Of a stretch of 64,000 nt of DNA, positions 1 to 13,744 are shown in pieces. The notes under the pieces are model-generated. The model did no database searches. It was not told the origin of the DNA and worked only from the letters and a program-made list of their open reading frames with translations. Within the stretch, counting starts at the first letter, position 1, and each line of letters begins with the position of its first letter. The position numbers and the translations under genes are program-made. This DNA is from Malurus cyaneus samueli (taxonomy: Eukaryota; Chordata; Aves; Passeriformes; Maluridae), in NCBI GenBank assembly GCA_009741485.1, contig CM019216.1:41822872-41886871 (forward strand), given 5' to 3'.

Positions 1-3000
1 TTACAAATAAACCAAAATGGTTATAGTCTTTACATTCTAGAATTTACTGGTCAAACACTGTTCCTTTGCTGTCTTCTTTATCTTGATACAAATTTCTAGC
101 TTTCAGTTTAAAATTCAACTCCTATTAAATGTCATTTTTTTCTGTAGACACATAATGGTGAACTTATGAAAATAAGCATAGTATAATACATCATTTTAGC
201 AGTCCAGCCTTTAAAATATTTGAAAGAGCCATAATCCTCACAACTATAATAACAATAGACAGAAATTCTTTATTACTATTTAGAGCAATTAGAAAAGAAA
301 ATCCAAGCAATAACTTTAATTTACTACTTATTATTTAGGCTGTTAAAATGATTAAGCCTTTCACATCCATTGAAGTGACCCACCAATTTCAGTAAGCATA
401 GCTTGACAGCAGCTGTAAGAGTTTGCAATACATTTACTTGCCCAGCCTTGTGGATGATACCTACACATTATAACAAGTCCTGCATGTCATCATTCTACTT
501 TATCATGCAGACAAGGCTTACCTCTACCACTAAAGGAGAACAAAGCACTTTATTTACCGCCTCACTTAGCAAGAAACAAAATGGTAAGTAATTCATTCCA
601 CAACTGAAGCTGTTTTCTCTTGCTCAAACTAGAGCTTCAGCAAGCATCACCATTTTGTAAAAAAGAGAAGGCAATGGTGAGATGAGGAAAATAAAATCAG
701 AAGATTAATTAAATGCTTATATTTAGTGTTCAAAAACTAAAACCAGACAAGGATAGTGTAAAAAGCAACATCTACTAAGAAGAGTTTAAATTTTTAATTT
801 TTTTTCTTAATTTTTTTATCTAAAAGCTCAAAAAGTAGAAGTCAACATTTTGTCAACGTCTGCTAAAACATGCTGTCAACTTTTGTCAATTTTTATTGTT
901 TGAAGTACAGTTATTTTTAGAAGAATTATATTTAGTAGTGAGTTAAACTAGCCCGTTCACATTGCACACTACTGCTTAATACTTCTGACAGTAGCTGTTG
1001 TCTTTCTTTTATGGCCAACTTAAAAAAAAAAAAAAAACAAAAAACCACAAAACATTAAGGGAACTACACTCTCGAGATGAGAGTACAGCTCTAAAAGTTG
1101 TTTAATGGCTGAGTGAATGCAACTACTATTTCAAGCACTAACGTGGACTGCAGAGGTCAGCAAGGGCTGAAGTGAAATGCTCACTTCAATTAGTTTCTAA
1201 TACCTGAAGTTCAAAATGTTCTGACAAAGAGTAACTTATGAATTCCATTAAATATCCATTATATATATGTCACAACAGAATGTTAAAGTGACTTAAAGCT
1301 CTTCAGTTCTTCAGCTACTAAAAAGCAGTGGTCACACATCATCTGCATAGATCTCTTTCTCCATGACAGCAGCTGTCAATCTCATGTTGCACTGAAGCAC
1401 ACTGTCCCCTTACAGATGAGGCTCTCTCTGGGGCCATTTTGGGTGATGTGACAGACCATGGATGGCAAACACTGAGGTGAGAAGAAAATCATTAGATGGC
1501 ATTCTCTAAGGCAAGCCCATCACTGCCCTTTAGAGAAGCAGTGGTTTTGGGTACTTTCTCCACTGAAAGATAGTGAACTTACTGCCTCTCTGCATTCCTC
1601 ATTCTCAGCTGTGTTTTGTGGGTATGCACAGAGGTACAACTGAGCAGGGATAGTCAAACCAAGGTAGTGTTTCTCAAACTGCAGTAAAAAGATGCTCAGC
1701 ATCTTCAAGGAAAAAGGTTTGAAAATTACTTGTTTTAGAAAAGGTTCTATATACACCTTAGCAGCATCACAGCAATGAAGGTTTGCAACACACCACCAGG
1801 AAGAGATGCTAAAGAATATCAGGCACTGAAAATGTGGGAACACTGATAGGTGTTGAATTTTTTGCTCAAAATCCCTCTGCTGCGTGTAGGAATAGATCAC
1901 CTTCACAAATTCATGCTCCATTGCAATAAAAAAGCTGACAGTAAATCAGCACTTACAGAGGTGCTGTATTTAGGAGAGTGAGAAGAAAATACTGTGACTT
2001 TAAGCTTAATACATCCAGGAAAGAACATGATCTTTCTGAGACTGGAGTTTGGGGAAAGGAGAGAAGTTTGTAATCACACATGGAACATGATTCCACAGTC
2101 TATTAATTCACGTTTCCCTACCAAGCCGTGATATGACAGCTATAGGTCAGCTGAATTTTTGTCTGTCCCCAAACAGCATTCAAGACTACTAATATGCTAT
2201 AAAAAATTTAAATTACCTAAAACACATCTAACCCACTTCACTCCATACTGAAATATTAGGAGGAGGGGAGGTATAAAAAAACCCAAATCACCAGCAGTGT
2301 TCAGTTTGAGGTATACTTAGTTTTTCTAATAATACACTAAGAAACACTGACTCCATTTCCAAAGACCTAAGTGTGTCAGCTTTTATTTAAAAAATACTTT
2401 TTTTCAGTACTGCACAGACAATTTTATTTTTACAGAAAACCCCAACCAACAATAACAAAGCACCAAAACAAACAAAAAAACCCACTCCAGCTTGCTTTTA
2501 TTTACATGTTGTGTCAAGCAACTTTTCATTACATACAGTTCAGTCAAATCTGACCATACTACTAAAGCCTAGATCTAATAAAACATTTGCAGTACACCTA
2601 CTTGGACAGCTGAAAACAGCTATCTGTTCATGTCTGGAAATGAGCCAGCACTGCCTCAGCCCCATCATATTGCCCACAACAGTATGGACTGCCTTTCAGA
2701 GAAGAAACATCTTTTAACCTCTTCCAGACTGCCAACACACAAGATGACACAAATCTAAAATCTATGAATAACCCTAAAGACAGGTAAATTTTATATTCCA
2801 TCCCTTTTGTAGTTTCCTTCTGTCAGATTTAAACCTATAGGCAACCTTCTCTATCTACCGCAGGTGAACAAAGCTGCTTACATTTATTCCTTAAAAGAAT
2901 TAAGCAGCTGCCCTTTTTTTCCTCTTACAAAATATGGCCAGGAGACAGGGTACCCATCTTTGATATTAAGTCTGTCCCTTACAAAGCAGACATATCTTCC

Positions 3001-6000
3001 TCAGCTTTCTGGGAGTTCAAAAGCATATCTCCTACTTCCTGTGGGGGAAAACACATAGATTAAAAATACATTACAGACAAACACAAATTGGAATACCATT
3101 CACCTTCTCTTTGCTGTTGTTCCACTAAGCACAGAACCATTCAAGACTCACAAGAGCAGAAAAAGATCAAGCATTAGTGTATGACTCAGCAGTTAGGGCG
3201 CACAAAACATCCTCCAGATCTTATATTTTTTAAATAGATCTGCATGTTACTTATTAAATCTAATCTCCAAGACTTGCATAATTCCAGCCAAAATTAATGC
3301 ATGCATTATAGTGAGACCACCATGTACCAGGTATAAATTTTCATTAAGAAAGTTAGGGAAAAAAACTCATGCCAATTTGAACAACAATATGATTATTATA
3401 ATTATATCCAAATGTTTCATTGTCTGTTTTAGGCATTTGAAAATGTCTGCACTTTTTCAAGGGCCATAATTCTGTGCACTTAACATGCATTTTCTTTCTA
3501 TAAGGCTCCAGATATTTCAACATTCCAACAATCACACACAACATATATTTTTCTGAAGTGTTTCTTTTGAATCAAAGTACTGTTCCCAAGTACAGGTGAA
3601 TCAGGCTTCTCTAGAATCCTTTCAATAACAACAACCAAACGGTTGCCTTTGTTTCAACACTAAATCAAAGCCATCTATCATTTTGTCTGCAACTCCAGCT
3701 TAGAAATAGCTGAGCACTCTAAAAATAAAGCTAACAGATGTTTCTTGGGATCCAAATGGACATAATGTCTTGAAAATTAACCTAAACTGCTAACCTGCAA
3801 AAATGCATATATGCATCTATGCAAGCTGCAAGGAAAAAAACCCCAAACATTAAAAGCTTCATACTGGAAGTCAAGACTTTTGAGGAAGGTGGGATATCAA
3901 GTTTAAAGTCTTATAGTACATGTTTCAGTGTTGCAAAGTGAACTCCTGAAAAAAGGAAACATGAAACAGGTAGAGAAGAATCTGTCCTTAAAAGTCTCTC
4001 AGCCTTCTAGAAGGTCATCATCAAGCAGAGTCCTTAGCTTTCTCTGGCAAACATGCATCAAAACAAGAACTGACCAAAAACCAGAAGAGTACATCAACAT
4101 CCGATATGTTTTATGACTGCCTTATACTGCTCCTTAGGCATTTTTCCAACTGTGTTATTTTAAAACCACATCCTTATCTCTTTGCTTAATAAAGTTGTTT
4201 TTTTCTTTTTGTAAAAAGACTCGTTCTGTAATGATACAATTTCAAAGCAAACAATGACTATTAATAAAGAAGATCATTATAATCAAGAATGGACTAGAAT
4301 ATCTGTAATCAGCATATGGTTTATGATTCCAAATCTGAAACACTTGCGTCTTACCATATTCAGACTCAAAAATCAGCCTTGGTAGCTGGTGCTCCATATG
4401 CTAGCACTGAGCTACTGGAAAGCACTTACATTTCTGAAAATGCTCAGATGCAGAAGATGACCCATTTAGATTGTTTCTATATACAAATGGCTTTGCTTTT
4501 CAATGTATTCCCAGGAACAGTGAAAGATAGAATTAAGGAGCTGTTTTATGTGACAGGGCAAGAGTATGAAAATATTTAAAGTAACAATGATTTTTTTTCT
4601 ACCAGTAAGTTATTCTACAGGAAACTTCTTACCAAGTATTACTTTAGGACAACACTGATTAAGCAGCTACTTCCCACAGAAACTCTCTAATATCTAGACA
4701 GAGAACACTGTTAAGTTGCTGTCAGAAGCTCAGAATTAAGAAAAACTTTGGGTCACAAGTTCACATACATTTAGTAAGATGCCATCTCAATGGGCCACAG
4801 CAATCCACAATGAGATGGTCATTCCAAGTATTACACACTATGCTGTATTAAGCAAATCATCAGACACTCAAAGGAACAGTCCACAAGTTTCAAGTGAACT
4901 TTTTACAACACTGATCAGATCTCTAATGAATAAACAGATTATAAACTTGTGAGGAACTTACAGTTTACTAGAAGACTGCCTATAAATATGTTAGGATGTT
5001 ATCAAATATGAGAGATTTTAAGAATCAATCCCATCTACCTCAATTGGCTCCTTTTCCCCTTTGATTTAATACCCCTACCATGAATTATTTTTATGAATAC
5101 TGCCAGTACTTATTAAGATTTGAGCCATGATGAACTTTCCTGCAGATCGGACCGATGACCATATTGAATACAAAACTGTCCAGAGCTTAAAGAAATGTAC
5201 TTAACTTGTCATCACCCTAGAGTGTGTTGACCAGCAGAGCAGTGGCAGGTCTGGAAGTGAGGTCCAATTCTCCAATGAGAACTGGACCTCTTTTAGACCG
5301 AAAGTATAAACAAAAATCTTTCTTGTTGCTAATAAAACTTCCTCCATTTTCTAGACAAAGAAATAAAATCTTTAGAGTTAGATGTGCAATGGACCAAAGT
5401 CCAGCTAAGTTGGCTAGACACAGATAATCCGTAATATCCGACTTCCATCACTGGAAACATCATAGCTAGCAGAAAATGCATTCTTTTTGGACTCAATTGT
5501 ACAGAACCTCTCCCTGTAGTATGGAACTTGCTGAAGGCAGATTTACTCAAAGTTTATTTCCATGGGAAAAAAAACCAAAGTGTTAACTCCTTTTTAACTC
5601 TGGGAATTTTTTTTAAGCAGACAACTCATGCTAGCCAGAGCCACAGAATGCATCCCGTTGTCCTGCCTGCAGATGCAGATGTCCAAGACAAGATGACATT
5701 GCTATGAGTGGGTAGACACATTGGAAGCTTCTGTGTCACAACAGTCTTGAATCTTCATGACTATGGAGTAACATCAGCTCACTCTACATATGACTGATAG
5801 GTGTATGCATTCTGTCATTTTTCATCTGCAGTGTAGGGCCTGCAACACCAAGTATGTGTTGTATAGGGTTTGATCTGTTTTCATAAGAGCAAATTCAGAC
5901 CAAACTGCAGTGCCAGAATCTTTCATTACCATCTTTACAGTAGCTCAAATCACCAATCATTTCTCCTGAATTAACTGTTGAAGATAATTTTTCCTCCTGC

Positions 6001-9000
6001 TGTGAAGATAATCTAATCACAGAACATTTGAGGTTGCTCAAAATAGGATCAGCTAGAGCAGTTTTCTCAGAGTATTAAGATGTGACAATACCACTATCTT
6101 ATATTACCAGCTGAGACTAACATTTGCCATACTGGTTAGCCAGGTAGCACAGAGTAAATTTTCCTTCCCTGCAAATTACAGTTTTTGTAAAGTCCTTGTT
6201 CCTGAAGAGAGACTTCCAGAGTAAGAGCACCGATTACAAACTCAACTTGTATTTTCAGTTGTGTCCTCAAGCCTGCTAAGTTTCACAACTGCACATGGAA
6301 ACACAGTCGGGAAAGTCTGACAATCATGGCATTCTCCTTTAATATCAACAAAAGGCAGAACCAGTTGAGAGTTAAAAGACCTCTCTAAGCATTTCTGCAC
6401 ACACATTCAGTGGCTAGTGGCTGAACAAGATTTAACAAGTTAAGCATTTCCTTTTTTTACTGAAAAGCTGACTCTGCATGCCACTTTTACAAGAGCTGGT
6501 TTGAACTACTTAAGTTCCCACATATTATCAAGTATAAACGACTTGTGATTTTCCTAAATGTCTTTTTTAATTACTTGAAGGCCCGTTCCAAAATCACTAT
6601 GGAGATGTTTTATTTTCTGATAATAAGAGCTTTTTGTAGAAAACCACTTATCTGTTACAGGTGATCTGTCAGACAATCTACATGAACCTGAATGTGCCTG
6701 GAAGGTAAAAGATTTTCAAACCAGGAACAGTGCCATGTTGGAGAAAAACATCCAACAATTCTGATTTTGGTCATTCCATAGCCATTACATCAGAACTGAC
6801 AACTGGAAGTGCAGTACAGTATTTAGAATAAATACTACCAGTAAAGTACCTTAGTGTCAATTACTCTTTCAGCTTTCCATAAACTATGTACCTACTATGC
6901 ACTGCAGCTACCAGACAAAAGGGTTAATCCAAAAGAAAACTCCATACCCCATAAGTGCCCTCATAAACTTGCTGGACTGGTCTAAGACAGATTCCCTTTA
7001 TACATCAATTTTCATTCATGATTTTTGTTCACACTTCCTATCCCCATTCTACAAGCCATTCCCATATTCGGTCTACTGATGCAGGAGATTTACAATACTT
7101 GTTATCCTTCTGTTTTGGACTACTTCATTTTGTGTAAAAATCATAGCAAACAGCCAGAAAAATACTCCAAGGCCCAGAAATTACAACACTTACTTCAGCT
7201 ACAGAAAACTGAGAACACCTCACTGCAATGAATATTAATTTATTTGAGCAGTCATCTCTGATGAAAAAGAACAAAGTTCAACTTATTGGTTTGAAGCAAA
7301 AAAGCAAGGAGTTCAAGCTGATGCTGTGTGTTCAAGTGAATTAGTCTAACAGTGAATGACAGAGACATATAGATACATATATATATAAAGAGAAATACAC
7401 TTAGTGGACACAGGGAAAAAGTCTCAATTCCCTTCTCCTCACATCAATAAATTACATTTTATTGATGGCAGGTTTTTTGCTTTTACACCTGCTATTGGAG
7501 AGCACAAATTCACAAGTATTTTATAGCCCACTCCTCGCTTTTTGCATCTTTCATTTCCTTAGGTAAATATTTCCAATCTTTTCATTGCCTTGAAAAACTC
7601 TGCCATATCCATTGCATCAAACTCTTTACAATACTGTGATTTATCTCTTTTAAACTAATTGACAGTTAACACACTTTGAATAGTGGATAAGAATTAATGA
7701 ATTTGTATACAATGGCAGCTCCTTCTCTGTTTTTTTTTGCTCACTTCTGATTAAAGCAATGATTTGGGTAACAATACCTTAGCAAACTGTAATAATGCTC
7801 ACACTTTTTGTTATATTAATATTGTTAATTTAGAAACTCTTCAGACCTATAAATGGAATCTTATTTTCTGCTTCCAAAACACACTCGTTTACATTTACCA
7901 ACAAGCAGTTTTACATCTCATCCTCCTGTCCTTTCACAAAGCTTGCTTAGACATCTCAGGTGACCTTTCCAGTATTTGTGAATTTGATTAAACAGTTCTA
8001 AATCCTCAGAAAATAATTTTGCTTTATAAATCAAATTCTATAGATGACTAATGGAAGATACTGGACAGCTCCTATTCAATATTTAAGAGAAAAAAATTAA
8101 GCATCTTATAACAATATTTCCGTTATTTCCACTCAGAGATTTTTGTGACCCATGAAAATATTTTACCTCTCATATGATGGCTTTTTCATTTAATAGCCTG
8201 GTTTGAGGAACCTTCAATTACACCTTTAAAAAGTATATGCAAATTAGAATGATATTAAAATTTAATCTGCTACGCTACTGTTGCAATCAAAAGGTAGATT
8301 AGTGAGGCACATTTGTCACTGCAGAAGCAGTACCACATTACTAATTTCAGTTAGTACTACTGAGTCTACCATCAGTCTTTGTTGTCATCACATACTCCTA
8401 TCAACGAAGTTGTGATTGCAAAGGATGAGAATTACATGTGCATACCTTTTCATTTCCAGACCTGTTCCCTCCGCAATCTTTATGAGATCACTTGCAGAGT
8501 ATTTGTTGGAAACTGTCCTTGAGTATCTTAAAATCTATTGAACAATTTTCTACCGAATTTGTTCTTCAAATTTGTGAAAACAAGAGCCAAATAGAGAACA
8601 GGCACTCCATTAATACTTGCAGAAAATGAATAAAGCTTACCACAGAGCAGAAAAAAAAGGGGGAAACACAGTAAAAATGCCTTAGCTATAAAAAAATGGC
8701 TTCAATAGAATTTAATGCCTTTTATAATATGCCAAAAACCATACCTGGTTTTAGAATAGATTCCTGTTTTCTAATAAGTTTTAAATATCATACTGCTAGG
8801 GCATTTTTAATAGTTTACTTCTGCATGGAGTCAGCTGTCAGAAGACTAAATTCATGTTGCAACCATAGCATTTAACTGAAAAGTCAACCAACAAAAAGGT
8901 ATAAACTCGTTGAAAATTATTCATTATTTCTGCTCTTTGTTAAGTGTTTTGCTAAAATGTAACTACATCTATTCTGCGGTTCTTTGAATGTATAAGGTAA

Positions 9001-12000
9001 TTTATTACACCAACAGACTAGTATAAGCAAGCTGTCAATCTAGCTTCCCCCAAAAACACAGGCACAAATTTTGAGAAATATATGCACTTTTGATGACATT
9101 TTCTGTCCTTTAAGTGATTAAAAAAACATTTTTCAGAGAATTAAGAAATCCAATATAAATTTGTAATTATGCTAATTAGGTTTATATTCCTAGAAATCTA
9201 TAATTAGTTTTGCTGCCTCTCCGACACAGAATTTGTTCAGCTTGCGCTATAAGACGCAGTTCACAGCACTGCATATGCAGTTGAGCAGTTCAGAGCTGCA
9301 CAGCTTCCATCCTCTAGGGAAGAAGTGGCTCTACAACAAATATTACTTTGTTTGCAAAGTCATCTGAAATGAGTACAACAGCCTAAGTTGCTCCAGTCTT
9401 ATCCCATATCATTCTTTCTTTGAAACCACACCTTGTAAACATGAAATATATAGCATGTAATCTGTGTCAGACAACCTCAAGATCCCTTCCAAAAAACTTA
9501 AAGAGACTGATTCGCAGATGTACTGGAACAGAGAACCCTTTCTGCAATCTGGCGCCTTGGTATCTTTCAGAATCCGGGACATAGTCCAAAAAAACAAAAA
9601 CTAGAAAAGAGGTATTATCACCCTTGCAGCAGTCAGAGGCTCCAAGGTGGTAGAAATAGCAGAGCGGGAGTTATAAAAAGTGCTTCACTCTCCAAGCATC
9701 TAAATTAGAGTACATTGAGATGTATCAGACACACAAGCAGCTGTTTATGAAAGGGCCCAATCCAAATGCAGTGGGAGTCACCTGATAAATACTTCCATCA
9801 TGATACCTTTTCTCAGCAGCCAAAAGCATATGAACAAAGGCAAAAATCTCGTTTTCTTTCAAATGCTGTATTTCCCACAGACAATAGACCCTCATATTTT
9901 AGTTCAAACCTCTCTCTGATAAGTATCATGCTGCTTTTTTCTCCCTTTCCTCCAAACTGCAGACTTACAGATCTTGGTGGATAGAAGTGAGTGTATATGC
10001 AAGTGGGCTGATAGCAATTTTAGAGTATTAAAAAACATAAAGAAAAAAATAGAATGAGCAGGATTATATGCATCACTTTCTGTGGGGAAGAAAAACCAAC
10101 TGAAAACACAGGGTGTGAGATAAAGCACATTCCTTATGAAAAGCAACAAAAAAAGAACTATGAAAGAGCAAGTAAAGGGGAAAGAAAGTAGGATAAAATA
10201 CTTTAAAAGCAGAAGGAAATAAATTTCATTGTCAACTATAGGGAAGAAAAAGACCGATGTGACAGAATTTGTGAAATGTTGAGTTAAAATTTAATATATT
10301 GCACCCCAAGTTATGAAGCAAATCAGTCTTATACAGAAGTGTGTGTGTTGCGAGGGGGTGGGTATTTGATGGGTGTTTCTCCAGTTGGAAACTGGCTGGC
10401 TGAATCCAAATTTGTCAGAGGCGCAGAATTCTCAAAGATACCCATAAAACGTTAAGCTTGTGCAAATCAAGATGCTGTGAGTGTCCTGACCAAGGAAAAG
10501 GATTCAGAATGCCTTAACACCTTGTTGGACATTAGACGATCTACAAAAGGATCAGACTGTACTAAAGAAAACTCCATTAGAGCTTCCAGCTACTCTCAAG
10601 ATTAAAAAAAAAAAAACAACGACCTACCCACACACAAAAAAAAAAAAAAAAAAAGAAGGTAAAAGCCAGGCTTCTACTACTCAAGGAACCACTCTTCCTC
10701 TTTCCTTTCACCAGGGGAATAGACACGGTAATACTTGGTATAGTATTTATCACTATGAGTAATAACAGGTGTTAAAAGGGCCCTCTTGATATGTAAAAGT
10801 CCTGTACAGTTTTATCTTCCTTTGGAAAATGAAAGCAAGAGAAGCAAAGTGACTGCAAGGAAAAGCATCAGTGAAAAAGCTGGACGGAAAGCAATGCTAA
10901 GCAACCCAAACCACTTTCCACCCACTACTTCAGCCTGCCGTCAGAACCAGCAGCATCCAATGCATAACATAATTCATTCAGTGGAACTCAATTAAAAGAG
11001 AACACACAGCACATAGTGATCAATGCGCAGACCTTTTCAGAAAAGTTTTATCATTCTTTTGGCTTGTTTTATACCAATCAACCCTTTCTTGAAATCACAA
11101 ATATGCAATTAACAGTCAAGATCAAGAGCTAGAATATTAGCTCAACACAAATGACCGGCAGCAATTCCTCAGCTTTTTTGACAAAACCAGATTTTAGATA
11201 ACAGTGTTTGTCAGTTGTCTACACTTTTAAACCATAGTCAAGTCAGTTTTTCATACCCAGGAGTGACACCAGCAGCCTTGCTGAAAAGTAGTCTTCGTTA
11301 CTATTTAAGCAATGAGGAACTTCAGAGAGTATTCCCCTGAATGCCTTCTCATGCATTCGCTTATCTACTAGCCTGATGGTACCAGAAAGGCAGCTAACTT
11401 AAACCAGTAAGTAATTTTCATGGGTTCTACAACAAAAGCATCTAGAATCCCCAGATGATTACATTTTACTGGCAAGCAAGCTAGGATGCTTGGACACAAC
11501 ACAACTGAACATACTTAAGCCAACTACCAAGGCTTTGTGAATCAAACACTTAAAATTCAAGGATAACAAGGCAGAACTACTTTAATGGTTTTCAACAGAG
11601 TTCTCCAGATAGAATACCAGATTGGTTGCACAAACAGACATTGACATTTTTCACTTTTCAGGAAGCACACCTTTTAACTTCAGACAACACCTATGATCTG
11701 CATGCCCAGAGAAAAAGGAACGCAGTCATATGGAATCAGTTAACAATTACTGCCAATAAATCAAATGAATGCAGTGGAAGAACCGCTTTTCATATTAACA
11801 AGCAGTAATTCATGTGAAGCATCACATAGCTTTCCTCACTTAGAAATTCATCATCCATAGATTCAAGATGAAAAAGTCAGCTTATTACCATATGAAATGC
11901 TAGTTCAGTGTAGTATATTTCAGCTGCGGGAGATGCAAACAAAAGGTCTTGGTGTTGAAATGTGTGGGACTTTTACCTAAAATCCTGATTTTAGCATACA

Positions 12001-12280
12001 AAGACATAGTATACCTGTGCCTAATAGAACATATCTAAAGCAGCACCTTGCTCCACTCCACGCTGTCAACATTTTCTATATGCCCTCTACGTTTATCCTT
12101 CTTTTTTAGAAAAACAAATTAATCCAAGTGATACCTTCTCAATATAAGAAAACAACTGTTTCAAACCGTGACTGCTGAAAAGGATGGAAAATTCAAACTA
12201 GAGCATTTAATCAGATTAAATGCCACTGTGTCACAATTAGATGTCACTGTGTGCTCACTTTAATTCTGAAAGCACATGCA
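1..12280. other. AT-rich non-coding stretch, probably WASF1 5' intron
   Basis: No open reading frame here resembles a known protein and none shows convincing exon borders. The sequence is AT-rich with scattered homopolymers and small microsatellites (A runs near 1021, 10605 and 10640; a TA run near 7378). In human and other vertebrates the gene upstream of and divergent from CDC40 is WASF1, whose first exons are non-coding and followed by long introns, so this stretch is most simply a leftward-transcribed WASF1 intron. That assignment is inference from synteny. The first coding exon of WASF1 was not seen. Confidence 0.4.
10602..10656. repeat. A-rich low-complexity tract
   Basis: Two adenine runs (about 12 and 20 bases) are separated by a short C/A-rich linker. 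This is simple low-complexity sequence with no CR1 body next to it, so a retroposon tail is possible but unsupported. Confidence 0.8.
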
Positions 12281-12651
12281 GCTCGAAAGGAAGTCACGGC
12301 ACCGTACCGCTCCAGGTGCAAGCGCGTGCAATGCACACACCTGGCATTCCAGCCAGCCCTTGGCCAGCGCTCCGCACTTCCCGTTTATCCTCGTCCGCGG
12401 GCGCGGCGGGCGCGCAGGAAGACGTTGGGGAGCGGGATGAGAGAAGTTGGAACCTACGTGCTTCTCCTCGCTCCCGGCCATCCCCCGCGATCTCCAAGCC
12501 CTGCTAACAATGGTAGCAGTGTTCCAGCGGGCAGCTCTGCCCTGGAATCGGACCGAATCCTCTTGCGCTCCGGCCGGCAATCGCACCGCCCGTGCGCACC
12601 TCTCTCCCGGCAAAGGCCCGTCCGGCGGCGCGACGGGCGGCGAAGGGAGGA

Positions 12652-12698
12652 ATGGGATGGGGATGGATGGGATGTGGATGGGATGGGGGGATGGAGGG
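12652..12698 (+). repeat. GGGATGG-type G-run cluster, possible G-quadruplex
   Basis: An irregular short repeat of GGATGG/GGGATGG units gives six runs of three or more guanines within 45 bases, with loops of about 2 to 8 bases. The opposite strand is correspondingly C-rich. It lies inside the CpG island, on the WASF1 side. Quadruplex formation is inferred from the spacing only. Confidence 0.7.
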
Positions 12699-12721
12699 CG
12701 CTCTCCCCGCACCTGCGGCGG

Positions 12722-12729
12722 TGACGTCC
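12722..12729 (+). promoter_or_regulatory. CRE-like TGACGTCC site
   Basis: This is a seven-of-eight match to the palindromic CREB/ATF site TGACGTCA inside the CpG island. Such short matches can arise by chance in GC-rich DNA, so the call is tentative. Confidence 0.3.
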
Positions 12730-13166
12730 ACCCCGCGCCCCCCCCCGCCCGCGCGCTGACCCGGCCCCGCTCCGCCGCACCTTCCCCGCCGGCCGATCCC
12801 CCGACCGCGGGCACACGGCGCGGCCGGGAGAGGGAGAAGGAGAGCGAAGCGCCGCGCCCGGCACAAGTGCGGCCCCCTCCCCTCCTCCGCCTCGCAACAC
12901 GCCCCCCTCATGCCCCTGCCCGCCGGGGGCGGCGGAGAGAGGGGGAAAAGCGGCTCCGCGGCGTGCTTCCTCTCCCCTCATCGTTCCCTCCCGCTGCCGC
13001 TCCCGCGCGGGCGCGGACAAAGGGGAGGGGACCAACACCTGGCGAGCGCCGGTCCCTTTGTGGGGTAGAGCGTCCCGCAGCCCCGCCGGCGATGGGGACC
13101 GGAGCCGGTCCTCCCGCCCACCCAGCACCGCGAGGGAAGGAGGGTACGGTGGATGGGGGGCACTTA

Positions 13167-13168
13167 CT
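13167..13168 (-). other. WASF1: Candidate minus-strand 5' splice site (end of WASF1 non-coding exon 1)
   Basis: Read on the minus strand the junction is GCGA|GTAAGTG, a strong match to the U1 consensus in the intronic part; the last exonic base is A at 13168 and the intron begins at 13167. It lies within the CpG island and points away from CDC40, as expected for the first untranslated exon of WASF1. A second, weaker minus-strand candidate (GCAG|GTGCGG) lies near 12712. No transcript evidence is available here. Confidence 0.4.
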
Positions 13169-13358
13169 CGCCTGCCCTCGCCTCGCACCTTCACGCCGCT
13201 CCCCTCAGCCTCAGCCCCTCCTCCGCGGCCGCCGGGGCCGCTGGAAGGTCAGGCGGCGCCGGCCATTCCGGCTGGCGGCTCCGCTTTCAGGGGCGCGGCG
13301 GCGAGCGCGGAGCGTCCCCGGCGGTTCACAATAGACCCGGGCAGAGCGCGCGTGTCTC

Positions 13359-13385
13359 TGTGTGTGTGCGCGTGTGTGCGCGCGC
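13359..13385. repeat. Alternating TG/CG tract (Z-DNA-prone)
   Basis: These are 27 consecutive bases of strict pyrimidine-purine alternation made only of TG and CG steps, ending in a pure CG run. A shorter alternating block (13346-13355) lies just upstream. Such tracts are the classic sequence favouring left-handed Z-DNA under negative supercoiling, which is plausible between two divergent promoters. The structure itself is inferred. Confidence 0.75.
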
Positions 13386-13625
13386 CGGCGGGGCCGTTCC
13401 CGGCGCGCCGAGCCGGGAGGGAGGGGCGGGGGGAAGCGCTGTTTACCCGGCGGCCGAACCCGGCCGCCCCCCCACCACCGCCCGATGCTCGGGCTGGTCC
13501 ATGCGCCGCCGCCCCCTACCCCGCGGGCGGGCAGGTGGTACAGTCCGGCCCGCCGGGCTCCCTCCTACCCGGCGCGGGCGGGCGGGACCCCGCCGGCGGG
13601 ACTAACCAAAGCCGGGTGTGCCGAC

Positions 13626-13635
13626 GGCCAATCAG
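13626..13635 (+). promoter_or_regulatory. CCAAT box (NF-Y-like)
   Basis: GGCCAATCAG matches the NF-Y consensus core CCAATCA. It lies seven bases upstream of a GC box and about 100 bases upstream of the YY1-like element. It could serve either of the two divergent transcription units. Confidence 0.65.
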
Positions 13636-13641
13636 CGCGAA

Positions 13642-13651
13642 GGGGCGGGGC
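13642..13651 (+). promoter_or_regulatory. GC box (Sp1/KLF-like)
   Basis: GGGGCGGGGC is a full match to the Sp1 consensus and lies directly after the CCAAT box in the CpG island. Together the two form a typical TATA-less promoter core. Confidence 0.6.
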
Positions 13652-13735
13652 TCCCCGGGGCACGGTGCGGGGTCGGAATGGTGGGATCCCGGGGGCGACA
13701 ACTCGGAGTTCTGTTGGGCCGGCCTCTCCGCCGAA

Positions 13736-13744
13736 AAGATGGCG
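13736..13744 (+). promoter_or_regulatory. YY1 / TISU-like element AAGATGGCG
   Basis: AAGATGGCG matches the YY1 site commonly located just downstream of transcription starts, and also the TISU motif in which the embedded ATG is used as a start codon on very short 5' leaders. The ATG at 13739 opens a 20-codon ORF (separate entry). The + orientation of the motif suggests rightward transcription beginning a few bases upstream, which would give CDC40 a 5' leader of about 390 nt. The transcription start is inferred. Confidence 0.55.

Noticed and set aside
1520..1921. 133-codon minus-strand ORF
   Set aside because: No recognisable domain or splice context. A single ORF of this size is expected by chance in 64 kb.
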